DNA from: Novosphingobium sp.
Lineage (GTDB): Bacteria; Pseudomonadota; Alphaproteobacteria; Sphingomonadales; Sphingomonadaceae
Direction: 5' to 3'
DNA length: 64,000 bases
Assembly (NCBI RefSeq): GCF_024642085.1
Contig: NZ_JAHEBV010000014.1
Coordinates: 1 to 64,000, forward strand
This document shows positions 15,897 to 24,892 of the stretch, piece after piece. The notes beneath the pieces are model-generated. The model worked only from the letters and a program-made list of their open reading frames with translations, was not told the origin of the DNA and ran no database searches. The translations under genes and the position numbers were made by a program. Numbering within the stretch: position 1 is the first letter of the stretch; each line of letters starts with the position of its first letter.

Positions 15897-17819
15897 ATGA
15901 GCCAAACTCCGGCAACGCCCCTGCTCGATACTGTCGATACACCCACCGACCTGCGCCGCCTGCCCCCTGGCCAGTTGCGCCAGCTGGCCGATGAACTGCG
16001 GGCTGAAATGATTTCTGCGGTCGGGCAGACCGGCGGGCATCTGGGTTCGGGCCTTGGTGTGGTCGAACTGACCGTGGCGATCCACTATGTTTTCAACACG
16101 CCCGATGACCGGCTGATCTGGGATGTTGGCCATCAGGCCTATCCCCACAAGATCCTGACCGGGCGGCGGGCGCGGATGACCACGCTGCGCCAGGGCGGCG
16201 GCCTGTCCGGCTTCACCAAGCGCAGCGAAAGCGAATACGATGCGTTCGGCGCGGCGCACAGCTCCACCTCGATTTCGGCGGCGCTCGGCTTTGCGATTGC
16301 CAACAAGCTGTCGGATCGCCCGGGCAAGGGCATTGCCGTGATCGGCGACGGCGCGATGAGCGCGGGCATGGCTTATGAAGCGATGAACAACGCCGCCGAT
16401 GCGGGCAACCGGCTGGTCGTGATCCTCAACGATAACGACATGTCGATCGCCCCGCCGGTCGGCGGGCTGTCAGCCTATCTGGCCAAGCTGGTATCTTCGC
16501 GCCCCTTCCTGTCGTTACGCGAACTGGCGCGGCGTTTTTCGCGCAAGCTTCCCGAACCGTTGCACAAGGCGGCAAAAAAGACCGACGAGTTTGCCCGCGG
16601 CATGGCCATGGGCGGAACACTGTTCGAAGAACTGGGCTTTTATTATGTCGGCCCGATTGACGGGCATAACCTCGATCAGCTGATCCCGGTCCTTGAAAAT
16701 GTCCGCGATGCCGAAGTCGGCCCGTGCCTGGTCCATGTCGTTACGCAAAAGGGCAAGGGCTACGGCCCGGCCGAAGCGGCGGCGGACAAATACCACGGAG
16801 TGCAGAAGTTCGATGTCATCACCGGCCAGCAGGTCAAGGCCGCACCTGGCGCACCGTCCTACCAGAACGTGTTTGGTGAAACCCTGGCCAAGCTGGCTGA
16901 CAGCGATCCCACGATCTGCGCCATCACGGCCGCCATGCCCAGCGGCACCGGGGTGGACAAGTTTGCCCAGGCGCACCCTGCCCGCGCTTTCGATGTCGGC
17001 ATTGCCGAACAGCACGCGGTGACCTTTGCCGCCGGCCTTGCCGCGCAGGGTATGCGCCCGTTCTGCGCGATCTATTCGACTTTCCTCCAACGCGCCTACG
17101 ATCAGGTGGTCCACGATGTGGCGATCCAGAACCTGCCAGTGCGTTTTGCGATCGACCGTGCCGGTCTGGTCGGGGCCGACGGCGCGACCCATGCCGGCAG
17201 CTTTGACGTGACCTATCTGGCCAGCCTGCCCAACATGGTCGTCATGGCCGCCGCGGACGAGGCCGAGCTGGTCCACATGACCTATACCGCCGCCTGCCAT
17301 GACAGCGGCCCGATTGCGTTTCGCTATCCCCGCGGCAACGGCACCGGGGTAGCCTTGCCTGATGTTCCGCAGCGGCTTGAAATCGGCAAGGGCCGGGTGG
17401 TGCGCCACGGCAGCAAGGTGGCGATCCTGTCGCTCGGCACGCGGCTGGCCGAAGCGCTCAAGGCGGCTGACCAGCTGGAAGCCAAGGGTCTTTCAACCAC
17501 GGTTGCCGACCTGCGTTTTGCAAAGCCGCTCGACCATGATCTGATCCGCCAGCTGATGGCCACGCACGAAGTTGTCGTGACGGTGGAAGAAGGCAGCATT
17601 GGCGGGCTGGGCGCGCATGTCCTGACCATGGCCAGCGACGAAGGGCTGACCGATGCCGGCCTTAAAATCCGCACGCTGCGTCTGCCCGACCAGTTTCAGG
17701 ATCACGACGCGCCTGACAAACAATACGACGCGGCCGGGCTGAACGCTCCGCAGATCGTCGATTGCGTGCTGATAGCGCTGCGGCACAACAGCGCCGGGGT
17801 GGAAGAGGCGCGGGCCTGA
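15897..17819 (+). CDS. dxs: 1-deoxy-D-xylulose-5-phosphate synthase
   Basis: 640-residue thiamine-diphosphate enzyme that condenses pyruvate and glyceraldehyde 3-phosphate, the first step of the MEP isoprenoid pathway. It supplies carotenoids, quinones and hopanoids. Motifs: [65 protein letters not shown], and the TPP-binding [17 protein letters not shown] with Asn. The transketolase domain has [21 protein letters not shown] (catalytic Glu) and [13 protein letters not shown]. The ATG at 15897 follows AAGG at 8 nt; a GTG 18 bp upstream is also possible. It converges on nnrU with a 1-bp gap. Confidence 0.97.
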   Translation: MSQTPATPLLDTVDTPTDLRRLPPGQLRQLADELRAEMISAVGQTGGHLGSGLGVVELTVAIHYVFNTPDDRLIWDVGHQAYPHKILTGRRARMTTLRQGGGLSGFTKRSESEYDAFGAAHSSTSISAALGFAIANKLSDRPGKGIAVIGDGAMSAGMAYEAMNNAADAGNRLVVILNDNDMSIAPPVGGLSAYLAKLVSSRPFLSLRELARRFSRKLPEPLHKAAKKTDEFARGMAMGGTLFEELGFYYVGPIDGHNLDQLIPVLENVRDAEVGPCLVHVVTQKGKGYGPAEAAADKYHGVQKFDVITGQQVKAAPGAPSYQNVFGETLAKLADSDPTICAITAAMPSGTGVDKFAQAHPARAFDVGIAEQHAVTFAAGLAAQGMRPFCAIYSTFLQRAYDQVVHDVAIQNLPVRFAIDRAGLVGADGATHAGSFDVTYLASLPNMVVMAAADEAELVHMTYTAACHDSGPIAFRYPRGNGTGVALPDVPQRLEIGKGRVVRHGSKVAILSLGTRLAEALKAADQLEAKGLSTTVADLRFAKPLDHDLIRQLMATHEVVVTVEEGSIGGLGAHVLTMASDEGLTDAGLKIRTLRLPDQFQDHDAPDKQYDAAGLNAPQIVDCVLIALRHNSAGVEEARA

Positions 17820-17820
17820 T

Positions 17821-18504
17821 TCAGCCGATCCAGCGCCAGATTCCTGCCGGGATTCCGATCGTCCAAATATGCGCCCAGGTTGCAACCAGCCACAGCGCCA
17901 AGCCGCCCAGTCGCGGGGTCCATCCGGCTTTGAGCGCTCCTGCCGGGCGGGGCCAATAGCTGGTCTTTGCTTCCCAGGCCTGCCAGTCCGCGCCCATCAG
18001 CACTTCCTTCTTGCGGTCCTGCAGATGCGCACCAACCAGTGCCAGCACTGCGATGGCCAGCGTCAGCACGATCACCCGCGGGGTAGGACTGACCAGCAGG
18101 TGGGCCGCGCTCCACAGGGTGAAGGACCACATCATGGGATGACGCGTGATGTGAAACACGCCGTGCGGCCCTTGCCGCGCCAGATCGGCGGCACCCGGCG
18201 CAGGCAAGGCCGGGTTGCCCATGAACGATCCGACCAGCAGGATCGAGGCCGGGATCATGATCAGCGTGGCCAGGATCCAGGCCGCGTCGGCCTGGCCGTT
18301 CCACGCCGGCATGCCGCTGTCGGCCGCGCGGAAGGCCAGCACCATCCAGGCAAAGCTGCCCAGCGCGACCAGCGAATAGATCGCCATGAAACCTTTGGCA
18401 CCCGCGGCCTTGACTACGGCGCCGCGCAAGGGATGCGACAGCACGAAATGCGTGCCCACGAACGTCAGACTGGCGGCGATCAGCCGGGTAAGAGACGGGT
18501 CCAT
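17821..18504 (-). CDS. NnrU family integral membrane protein
   Basis: 227-residue multi-helix membrane protein of the NnrU family. It has the characteristic GVFHITRHPMMWSFTLWSAAHLL motif in the middle and FVGTHFVLSHPLRGAVVKAAGAKGFMAIYSLVALGSF near the N-terminus. NnrU was named in denitrifiers, and related isoprenylcysteine-methyltransferase-like membrane proteins such as 15-cis-zeta-carotene isomerase share its HP-rich motif, so a role in carotenoid or nitrogen-oxide metabolism is possible. No denitrification gene is present here, and dxs (isoprenoid supply) is the convergent neighbour. The ATG at 18504 is preceded by GGGGAG at 7 nt, which decides it over upstream starts. Confidence 0.85.
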   Translation of the reverse strand: MDPSLTRLIAASLTFVGTHFVLSHPLRGAVVKAAGAKGFMAIYSLVALGSFAWMVLAFRAADSGMPAWNGQADAAWILATLIMIPASILLVGSFMGNPALPAPGAADLARQGPHGVFHITRHPMMWSFTLWSAAHLLVSPTPRVIVLTLAIAVLALVGAHLQDRKKEVLMGADWQAWEAKTSYWPRPAGALKAGWTPRLGGLALWLVATWAHIWTIGIPAGIWRWIG

Positions 18505-18588
18505 CTTCAAGCTCCCCATGTTAACGGCGTTAACTATGGGTAGCACAAAGAAACGTTTTGGCAAGCCGGTGCGGCGTTACCGGCTGTC

Positions 18589-19878
18589 CTACCAATCGTA
18601 AGCCTTGGGCAGCGACCCTTCCTGCGGGGTCAGATAGCGATCGCGCAGGCGGCTCTGATGGTTCTGAAGCGGCTGTTCGATGCCGTCGATGAACAATCTG
18701 ACCACGCCGCTGCGCGCTTCCAGCGGATCGCCGTCCCAGATCACCACATCGCCGGCGCGGCCCGCGCGCAACGATCCGAACCGGTCGGCCATGCCCAGTG
18801 CATCGGCCGGGCCGGAACTGATCGCGGCAAATGCCTTGTCCCAGGTCAGCCCGGCCGCGCGCGGCAAGCGTCCCAGCGCGACCAGATTGCCGGCAAACTG
18901 CGTTATCGTGGGCGACATGCTGTTGAAAAAACCCAGCGATACCTTGACCCCGGCGGCGGCCATGCGCCCGACGTTGCTTTGCGTTGAGGCCAATTGTTCG
19001 AACCGGGCGGGCAGATCGTTCAATGGTGTGGCCAGAACCGAAACGCCTGCCGCAGCCAGGTCGCTTGCGGCCAGCCAGCCTTCGCTGGCACCGACAATCA
19101 CCAGTTTGAGGGCGGGAAACTCGCCTTTCAAGCTCAGCGCCATGCGGATATCGGCGGCGCGTTCGACGTGTGCGTACAGCGGCTGTTTGCCTGTCACCAC
19201 CGGCACCAGCGCCGCCGCATCGCGGCGGGTCAGCAGGACATCGTTGCGCCGAGCGCCCGCCGGGGCCAGCGCAATCTCGCGCGCTTCGGCCAGGGCGTTG
19301 CGCAGCACGGCATAGGTTGCGGCGCGGCTTCCGCCAGCCAGACGCGCACCGTCCTCGCCCAGTTCGGCATACTGGAACGCGCGCGGCAGTGTGACCGCGC
19401 GCGGATCGCTGCCCAGATCGATGATCGCACCCTGGCCGCCAAAGATCGCCCCGGTGCCAAGCGGCGCCACCGCTGCGCGGGTCACCCCGTTGGCACGGGC
19501 AATCGCGATCGGCTGGGCATGGGGATTGATTGCCGGAGCCACATCCAGCGCCGCGTTGAACGGCGATTTTTCCGCGCCCACATCATTGCTGGCATCGACC
19601 GCGCCCACATCGACCAGACCCAGGTCCGTTACCGCGACGACCAGCCCGGGTGTGACCCATTTGCCGCCCGCATCGATTACCGGCACGCCGGGCGGCACGG
19701 CAACCCCGGCGCCGGCGGCGGCCACTTTGCCTGCCCGGATTATCACCGTGCCGCCGTCGATCGGGGCCGACCCGTCACCGATCACGACGCGGGCGTTGGT
19801 GATCGCCATATCCTGCGCCTGGGCAGCAGTTGCGCCAAGCAGCGCGGCCATCAGGGGCAGAGCGCTGCGCCGGATCAT
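18589..19878 (-). CDS. Secreted amidohydrolase-like protein lacking metal ligands (probable pseudoenzyme partner)
   Basis: 429-residue exported protein with signal peptide MIRRSALPLMAALLGATAAQA. It has the overall fold of the imidazolonepropionase-like amidohydrolases: an N-terminal beta domain with VVIGDGSAPIDGGTVIIRAGKVAAAG and a C-terminal LRAGRAGDVVIWDGDPLEARSGV. The metal-binding HxH that follows the TPG motif is replaced (VTPGLVVAVTDLG). Downstream His positions read VIVGASEGW, and the Asp position reads VSLGFFNS. It is therefore unlikely to hold a binuclear metal site. It overlaps by ATGA (19875-19878) with an intact paralogue, so it may be a structural or substrate-binding partner. 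Confidence 0.85.
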   Translation of the reverse strand: MIRRSALPLMAALLGATAAQAQDMAITNARVVIGDGSAPIDGGTVIIRAGKVAAAGAGVAVPPGVPVIDAGGKWVTPGLVVAVTDLGLVDVGAVDASNDVGAEKSPFNAALDVAPAINPHAQPIAIARANGVTRAAVAPLGTGAIFGGQGAIIDLGSDPRAVTLPRAFQYAELGEDGARLAGGSRAATYAVLRNALAEAREIALAPAGARRNDVLLTRRDAAALVPVVTGKQPLYAHVERAADIRMALSLKGEFPALKLVIVGASEGWLAASDLAAAGVSVLATPLNDLPARFEQLASTQSNVGRMAAAGVKVSLGFFNSMSPTITQFAGNLVALGRLPRAAGLTWDKAFAAISSGPADALGMADRFGSLRAGRAGDVVIWDGDPLEARSGVVRLFIDGIEQPLQNHQSRLRDRYLTPQEGSLPKAYDW

Positions 19879-21296
19879 TTCACGTCTCCTTCGCCCGGCT
19901 GGCCCAGTTCAAAGTCGCTGACCGGGCGGCGTTTGGGATCGTTCGCGTCATAAAGCAGCGCGCCGTCGACCCAGACTTTTTCCGGGCGGCTGTAGGTTGA
20001 CAGCGGGTTTCCGTTCCACAGCACCACGTCGCCCATCTTGCCAGCTTCCAGGCTGCCGGTAAGCTTGTCCACCCCGATTGCCTTGGCGGCGTTGAGCGTG
20101 AACCAGCGCACCACTTCTTCGTCGGGAATGGCAATCCCGGCACGGCGGGCCGATCCCTGGGCCTTGGCCGCTTCCTGATTGAGGCGCTGGATGCCGTTTT
20201 CGTCGTCAGAATGGATCACCACGCAGGCCCCTGCCTTGTACAAAATGCCGGCATTTTCGGGCACGGCATCATAGCTTTCCATCTTGAAGCCCCACCAATC
20301 GGCCCAGATCGCGCTGCACACGTCCGCGGCTTTCAGCAGGTCACCGATCTTGTAGCTTTCAACCGCATGGTGGAACGCGCTGACCTTGTACCCGGCCTCT
20401 TTCGCCATATCGAGCACCTGGGCCATTTCATCGGCGCGGTAACAGTGGTTCTGAACCAGGATTTCGCCGTCGAGCACTCCGGCCAGCGTCTCCATCGCAA
20501 GATCGCGCTCTTCCAGCTTGCCCGCGGCGCGTTTGGCCCGGTATTCCCTGGCCTTGATCCAGATCGCCCGGTCTACCGCGAAGTTGCCCATCCGGGTTGA
20601 CGGGATCTGGCCTTTTTCGCCGTAGACCCGCTTGGGATTTTCGCCGCAGGCCATTTTCATCCCGTAGGGCGCGCCGGGGAACTTCATTCCCTGCACGGTG
20701 CGCGCATAGACATTCTTCAACGTCACTGAGCGCCCGCCGATAAGATTGCCCGATCCGGGCAGGATCTGCAGGCTGGTCACCCCGCCGTTGACCAGCGCGC
20801 GGGAAAAGCCGGGGTCCTGCGGCCAGACCGAATGTTCCGCCCAGACCTGCGGAGTGGTCGGGCTGGTCATCTCGTTCCCGTCGGAATGAGCGTCGACCCC
20901 GGGGCTGGCATAGACGCCAAGGTGGCTGTGCACGTCGATCACCCCGGGGGTGACAAACTTGCCGGTGCCGTCGATCCGCACCGCATCGGCCGGAACATCA
21001 AGATCGGCCAGCGCGCCCGCCGCCGCAGCGATCTTGCCATCGCGCAGCAGCACGGCGCCCTGATCGATCCGCTTGCCGGTACCGTCAAACACCGTTGCCC
21101 CAGTGATCAACGTGGTGCGGCCGGGATAGCGGCGATAGGTGGACGGAAACGGGTTCTTGTCGAAATCGCGCGCGGCCTTGACCGCGGCGCTTTCGTCCTT
21201 GTCTTTCTTGTCCCTGGCACCGGCGGGCGCGGCGGCCAGAGCCACAGCGCAGGCTGCCATCATCCCCAGCCGGACGTGCCGCGCCGATCCCATCAT
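19875..21296 (-). CDS. Secreted metal-dependent amidohydrolase (imidazolonepropionase-like)
   Basis: 473-residue exported protein with an N-terminal signal peptide (MRLGMMAACAVALAAAPAGA near residues 8-27), then a Lys/Asp-rich linker and an amidohydrolase domain. Metal ligands are intact: VTPGVIDVHSHLG (HxH), ILVQNHCYRADEM, SAFHHAVESYK and CVVIHSDDENG (Asp). Such enzymes hydrolyse cyclic imides, dipeptides or prolidase-like substrates in the periplasm. It is followed by the ligand-less paralogue with ATGA coupling and preceded, 26 bp away, by a POT peptide transporter, which suggests peptide or amino-acid-derivative use. Start at ATG 21296. The substrate is not assignable. Confidence 0.88.
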   Translation of the reverse strand: MMGSARHVRLGMMAACAVALAAAPAGARDKKDKDESAAVKAARDFDKNPFPSTYRRYPGRTTLITGATVFDGTGKRIDQGAVLLRDGKIAAAAGALADLDVPADAVRIDGTGKFVTPGVIDVHSHLGVYASPGVDAHSDGNEMTSPTTPQVWAEHSVWPQDPGFSRALVNGGVTSLQILPGSGNLIGGRSVTLKNVYARTVQGMKFPGAPYGMKMACGENPKRVYGEKGQIPSTRMGNFAVDRAIWIKAREYRAKRAAGKLEERDLAMETLAGVLDGEILVQNHCYRADEMAQVLDMAKEAGYKVSAFHHAVESYKIGDLLKAADVCSAIWADWWGFKMESYDAVPENAGILYKAGACVVIHSDDENGIQRLNQEAAKAQGSARRAGIAIPDEEVVRWFTLNAAKAIGVDKLTGSLEAGKMGDVVLWNGNPLSTYSRPEKVWVDGALLYDANDPKRRPVSDFELGQPGEGDVK

Positions 21297-21322
21297 CCTG
21301 CGTCCCTTGTCTTGATTGAGCG

Positions 21323-22945
21323 TCAGCTGCGCGGCGCGGTCGTTGCCGCCTCACCCTCGCCGCCGCCATGGATGGTTGGCTGATCGTCCGGGTTGCCCCG
21401 GTCTTCCAGACTGTCGAGGTGCATCCAGCGCTTCACCAATGGCGACAGCAGCAGAACGACAACGCTGATGGCGATCGCGATCCAGCCGATCTTGCTGTAG
21501 ATCGCCAGAGTCAGCTCTTTCGACATCTCGCCGCTTTCCCCGCCGGTTGCCTCGCCGATCTTGCCGGCGACGAAATTGCCCACCGCGGTCATGTAGAACC
21601 ATGCTCCCATGACAAAGCTGGCCAGATGCAGCGGCGCCAGCCGCGCCATGGCCGAAAGCCCGACCGGAGACAGGCACAGTTCGGCCGTGGTGTGGAGCAG
21701 ATAGATCAGGAAGACGAACAGCACCGGGGTCATCGCCGCGGCGCCGACCGAATTGGCGCCCCACACGAAGACCAGAAAGCCGATCCCGACCTGGGTCAGT
21801 GCCAGGCCGAACTTGGCCGGGGCCGATGGTTCCAGCCCCTTGCGGCCCAGCCACTGCCACAGCGCGGCAAACACGGGCGCGAACAGTACAATATAGATCG
21901 GGTTGATCGACTGGAACAGGCTGGTCGGCACGCCGCCCTTGTCGACATACTTGTCGGTAAACAGGTTGAGACTGCCCCCGGCCTGTTCGAACAACCCCCA
22001 GAACAGCGGGTTAAGCGCAATCAGGAACAGCATGGCAAAAATGCGTTCGCGTGGTTCCTTGGGCAGCTTAAAAGCTTCGTACAGCGTATAGCCCAGCATC
22101 GCGAGGCCGCTGACAATCAGCAGGTTCTGGATCACGTCCTGATACTGTATCAGGGCCCAGATCATCGCCACCGCGGCCACGCCGATGCCGTAGAGCGTCA
22201 CTTCGCGCTGGCGGGTCAGCGGCTGCGGCGCTTCGCCGCGGCCGCGCAGGGCCGGACGCCCGATCACGAAGATGATCAGGCCCACGACCATGCCGATCCC
22301 AGCCAGGCCAAAACCATAGGACCAGCCAAGCGTTTCGCCCAGATAGCCGACCAGGATCGTCCCCAGCGCCGCGCCGACATTAACCCCCATGTAGAAGATA
22401 GTGTAGGCGGCATCGCGGCGGATGTCGGTCATCTTGTAAAGCTGCCCGACGATGACCGATATGTTTGCCTTGAGGAAGCCTGAGCCCACGATGATGAAAG
22501 CCAGCGCCGCCCAGAACACATTGATCGTTGGATCGCTTTGCCCGCCGCTGCCTTCCACCGCCATCAGGCCGTGGCCCATCGCGAGCAGCACGCCGCCGAA
22601 AATGACCGCCTTGCGCTGCCCCAGATAGCGGTCGGCAATGATGCCGCCCAGGACCGGAGTGATGTAGACCAGCGCACCATAGGCCCCATAGATCAGGTTG
22701 GCCTTGCCGTCTGAAAACAGCCAGTGCTTGGTCAGGTAAAGCACCAGCAGGGCGCGCATTCCGTAGTAGGAAAACCGTTCCCACATTTCGGCATAGAACA
22801 GCACGAACAGGCCGCGCGGATGGCCGACAACCTCTTCGCTGCGGCGCATGGCAATCAGCCCGCCTACGGCCAGAAAAGCGAACAGCGCCAAGGCGCCCAA
22901 TGCGGCGATCCAGTCGCCCTCGGTCCAGCCGGACATATCTTTCAT
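21323..22945 (-). CDS. POT/PTR-family proton-coupled oligopeptide transporter
   Basis: 540-residue inner-membrane transporter with about 14 hydrophobic helices that takes up di- and tripeptides with protons. The family E-x2-ER motif lies in LFYAEMWERFSYYGMRALLVLYL in the first helix. GGIIADRYLGQRKAVIFGG and FYMGVNVGAALG (matching FYxxxNxG) follow, and ELCLSPVGLSAMARLAP is the conserved late helix. It precedes the two secreted amidohydrolases on the same strand (26-bp gap), so import and processing of small peptides may be linked. A short GntR regulator is divergent 178 bp away and could control it; no operator was identified. Confidence 0.92.
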   Translation of the reverse strand: MKDMSGWTEGDWIAALGALALFAFLAVGGLIAMRRSEEVVGHPRGLFVLFYAEMWERFSYYGMRALLVLYLTKHWLFSDGKANLIYGAYGALVYITPVLGGIIADRYLGQRKAVIFGGVLLAMGHGLMAVEGSGGQSDPTINVFWAALAFIIVGSGFLKANISVIVGQLYKMTDIRRDAAYTIFYMGVNVGAALGTILVGYLGETLGWSYGFGLAGIGMVVGLIIFVIGRPALRGRGEAPQPLTRQREVTLYGIGVAAVAMIWALIQYQDVIQNLLIVSGLAMLGYTLYEAFKLPKEPRERIFAMLFLIALNPLFWGLFEQAGGSLNLFTDKYVDKGGVPTSLFQSINPIYIVLFAPVFAALWQWLGRKGLEPSAPAKFGLALTQVGIGFLVFVWGANSVGAAAMTPVLFVFLIYLLHTTAELCLSPVGLSAMARLAPLHLASFVMGAWFYMTAVGNFVAGKIGEATGGESGEMSKELTLAIYSKIGWIAIAISVVVLLLSPLVKRWMHLDSLEDRGNPDDQPTIHGGGEGEAATTAPRS

Positions 22946-23123
22946 TTGCGATCCCTTGTCCCTGATCTGCGGCCGCCATGCAGCGCGCCAGAATGGCCGG
23001 GAGACTAACCGCGATTTTCAGCCTGTGAAGCGAAATTCGCCCCGCCTTTCCGATTATTGCTAATGTGCCCCGAAATGGCCGAAGCCGCTTGCCCGACGCG
23101 CTGTATTATGGCAGTCAGTCACC

Positions 23124-23468
23124 ATGGCTCCAACCGGCAAACCCGTTTATCTCAAGCTTCGCGACCTGATCGCTGCGGCGATCATCGATGGCACCTATCC
23201 CGAAGGGGCGATGCTTCCGTCGGTCCGCGCTTTTGCTGCTGATCAGGGCGCCAATCCTCTGACCGTGGCAAAGGCATACCAGCAGTTTCAGCTCGATGGA
23301 CTGGTCGAAGTGCAGCGCGGCGTGGGCATGTATGTCGCGCGCGGCGCGGCTGAGCGGCTCAAGACCAGCGAGCGCGATCTCTTTTTGGCACAGGAATGGC
23401 CGCTGCTGCGTGACCGGATTGCGCGTTTGGGGCTGTCATTGACGGAATTATTGGAAGAAAACGCATAA
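23124..23468 (+). CDS. Short GntR-family (YtrA-type) transcriptional regulator
   Basis: 114-residue regulator. The N-terminal winged helix-turn-helix (PVYLKLRDLIAAAIIDGTYPEGAMLPSVRAFAADQGANPLTVAKAYQQFQLDGLVEVQRGVGMYVARGA) is typical of GntR proteins. The remaining C-terminal part is about 40 residues, as in the YtrA subfamily, which often has no large effector domain. YtrA genes usually sit beside ABC transporter genes; here the divergent neighbour is the POT transporter. Start ATG at 23124 reads MAPTGKPVYLK. Its target is not evident from sequence. Confidence 0.88.
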   Translation: MAPTGKPVYLKLRDLIAAAIIDGTYPEGAMLPSVRAFAADQGANPLTVAKAYQQFQLDGLVEVQRGVGMYVARGAAERLKTSERDLFLAQEWPLLRDRIARLGLSLTELLEENA

Positions 23469-23610
23469 CAATCGATAGTTACGGATTGCACACTTTGACA
23501 CGCTCTGGCAGTGTCGTTGATGCAGTGTCGCTTTTTCGGGTCGGAAGCAACGCGGCATATTGTGGCATAGCATAATGCGTCCGGGCGTCATCACCCGGGG
23601 AGGGCGTACG

Positions 23611-23892
23611 ATGATCAGATCCGAACTGCTGGCCGAACTGGCCAAGGAAAATCCCGGCCTGCGGGCTGAGGAAATCGAAAAAATCGTGAACGTGTTCTTT
23701 GACGAGATCGCCGCACGGCTGGCGAAGGGCGGCAGGGTCGAACTGCGCGGCTTCGGCTCGTTCTCGACCCGCGAACGCGATGCGCGCAAAGGGCGCAACC
23801 CGCGCACTGGCGACAGTGTCGACGTACCCGGTAAGCACGTCCCCTATTTCAAGCCGGGTAAGGAAATGCGCGCGCGCCTCAACACGGATTAG
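23611..23892 (+). CDS. ihfB: Integration host factor subunit beta
   Basis: 93-residue DNABII-family DNA-bending protein; with IhfA it wraps and sharply bends DNA at specific sites. The family core is [50 protein letters not shown], with the beta-arm GRNPRTGD and the IHF-beta-style [11 protein letters not shown] ending. The start [11 protein letters not shown] at 23611 follows GGGAGGG; an upstream open extension is not homologous. It stands alone, with no ribosomal protein S1 gene beside it. HU is a less likely label because of the length and the C-terminal sequence. Confidence 0.9.
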   Translation: MIRSELLAELAKENPGLRAEEIEKIVNVFFDEIAARLAKGGRVELRGFGSFSTRERDARKGRNPRTGDSVDVPGKHVPYFKPGKEMRARLNTD

Positions 23893-24014
23893 GCCGGATT
23901 GCGTTTCCCCAGCGAACTAGGGATTTGCCGCAGGTCATCACTGACCGCGCTTTAAGGCTGCCCGCATAGTGTCCCCCCCAATCCGGCATCAAGCCCGTTT
24001 TGGATGGAGGACGT

Positions 24015-24662
24015 ATGAAGGTTGCGCTGGCCGATCATGGCAATGCCGCAGCAAATCCGGATGCCGAGGCGCGCACGGCCCCGCGGGTTTCGCTGCTGCT
24101 GCGGGCGGCAAAGCTGATCAGCCCATCGGCCGAATTTCTGTGCATCCTGCGTGACGTATCATCGACCGGTCTGAAGGCGCGGCTGTTCCACCGGCTACCG
24201 GCGGAACGTCCGCTCAAGCTGGAGCTGGGCAATGGACAATGCTTCACCGTCGAACCGGTGTGGGAACGCGATTCGCACGCGGGTTTCCGCTTTCTGCACC
24301 AGGGGATCGACGTGACCGAGCTGGTCCGCGAAAGCACTCCTTTTCCGCGCCGTTCCTTGCGCCTTAAACTGACCCGCGACATCGTGGTCAGCGATGGCGC
24401 GGTTCAGCACAAGGCCCAGTTGCGGGATATTTCGCTGCTGGGTGTCTCGATCGAAATCGCTACAGCGCTGCCGCTGCGCAAGGAAGTGACGATCGCGCAT
24501 GACTCCATTGCCCTGGGCGCAGCCCGGGTTCGGTGGCGTCGCGGACCGGTTCACGGGCTGGTCCTGCAGCGCAGCCTGACCATGGAACAGCTAGCCCGGT
24601 TGCTGGCCCATGTTCATCTGGGTGCGGACGAGGCGGCCCCGCTTGTCCGGGACAAGGGCTGA
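24015..24662 (+). CDS. Tandem PilZ-domain protein (cyclic-di-GMP receptor candidate)
   Basis: 215-residue cytosolic protein with two PilZ-like units. The first has ARTAPRVSLLLRAAKL and LRDVSSTGLKARLF, the second FPRRSLRLKLTRDI and LRDISLLGVSIEI. These match, respectively, the RxxxR and D-x-S-x2-G elements that bind cyclic di-GMP in classical PilZ proteins; the first RxxxR is imperfect. PilZ proteins couple the second messenger to motility, polysaccharide or cell-cycle outputs. GGAGG lies right before the chosen ATG (24015). It stands alone between ihfB and tRNA-Leu, so the output is unknown. Confidence 0.85.
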   Translation: MKVALADHGNAAANPDAEARTAPRVSLLLRAAKLISPSAEFLCILRDVSSTGLKARLFHRLPAERPLKLELGNGQCFTVEPVWERDSHAGFRFLHQGIDVTELVRESTPFPRRSLRLKLTRDIVVSDGAVQHKAQLRDISLLGVSIEIATALPLRKEVTIAHDSIALGAARVRWRRGPVHGLVLQRSLTMEQLARLLAHVHLGADEAAPLVRDKG

Positions 24663-24713
24663 ACGCGCTGCTCTGGACAAGCGCGCGCCCTTTCGTCACA
24701 GCACGGCGCACAG

Positions 24714-24798
24714 GCGGACGTGGCGGAATGGTAGACGCCGGGGACTTAAAATCCCCTGATCCTTGATCGTGTGGGTTCGAGTCCCACCGTCCGCACCA
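24714..24798 (+). tRNA. tRNA-Leu (UAA anticodon)
   Basis: 85-nt class II tRNA with encoded CCA. Acceptor stem GCGGACG (24714-24720) pairs with CGTCCGC (24788-24794), with A as discriminator. The anticodon loop CTTAAAA lies between the GGGGA/TCCCC stem and carries anticodon TAA at 24747-24749. A long variable arm (about TGATCCTTGATCGTG) and the T arm GTGGGTTCGAGTCCCAC confirm tRNA-Leu. Confidence 0.97.
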
Positions 24799-24892
24799 GC
24801 GCCAGGTCCGATGCGCGAAAATGCGCGGGCGTTAACCATCAATTAGCCAATTTCCTTCACTCCTGCCCTCAATTCCAGACGGGGGCACAGGC

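Noticed and set aside
16515..17408. Long minus-strand open frame inside dxs
   Set aside because: Shadow of dxs codon bias in GC-rich DNA; no recognisable domain and no ribosome site.
21368..22483. 371-residue plus-strand frame inside the POT transporter gene
   Set aside because: The minus-strand transporter is clear by motif and helices; the frame is rich in Gln, His and Arg as expected for an antisense shadow.
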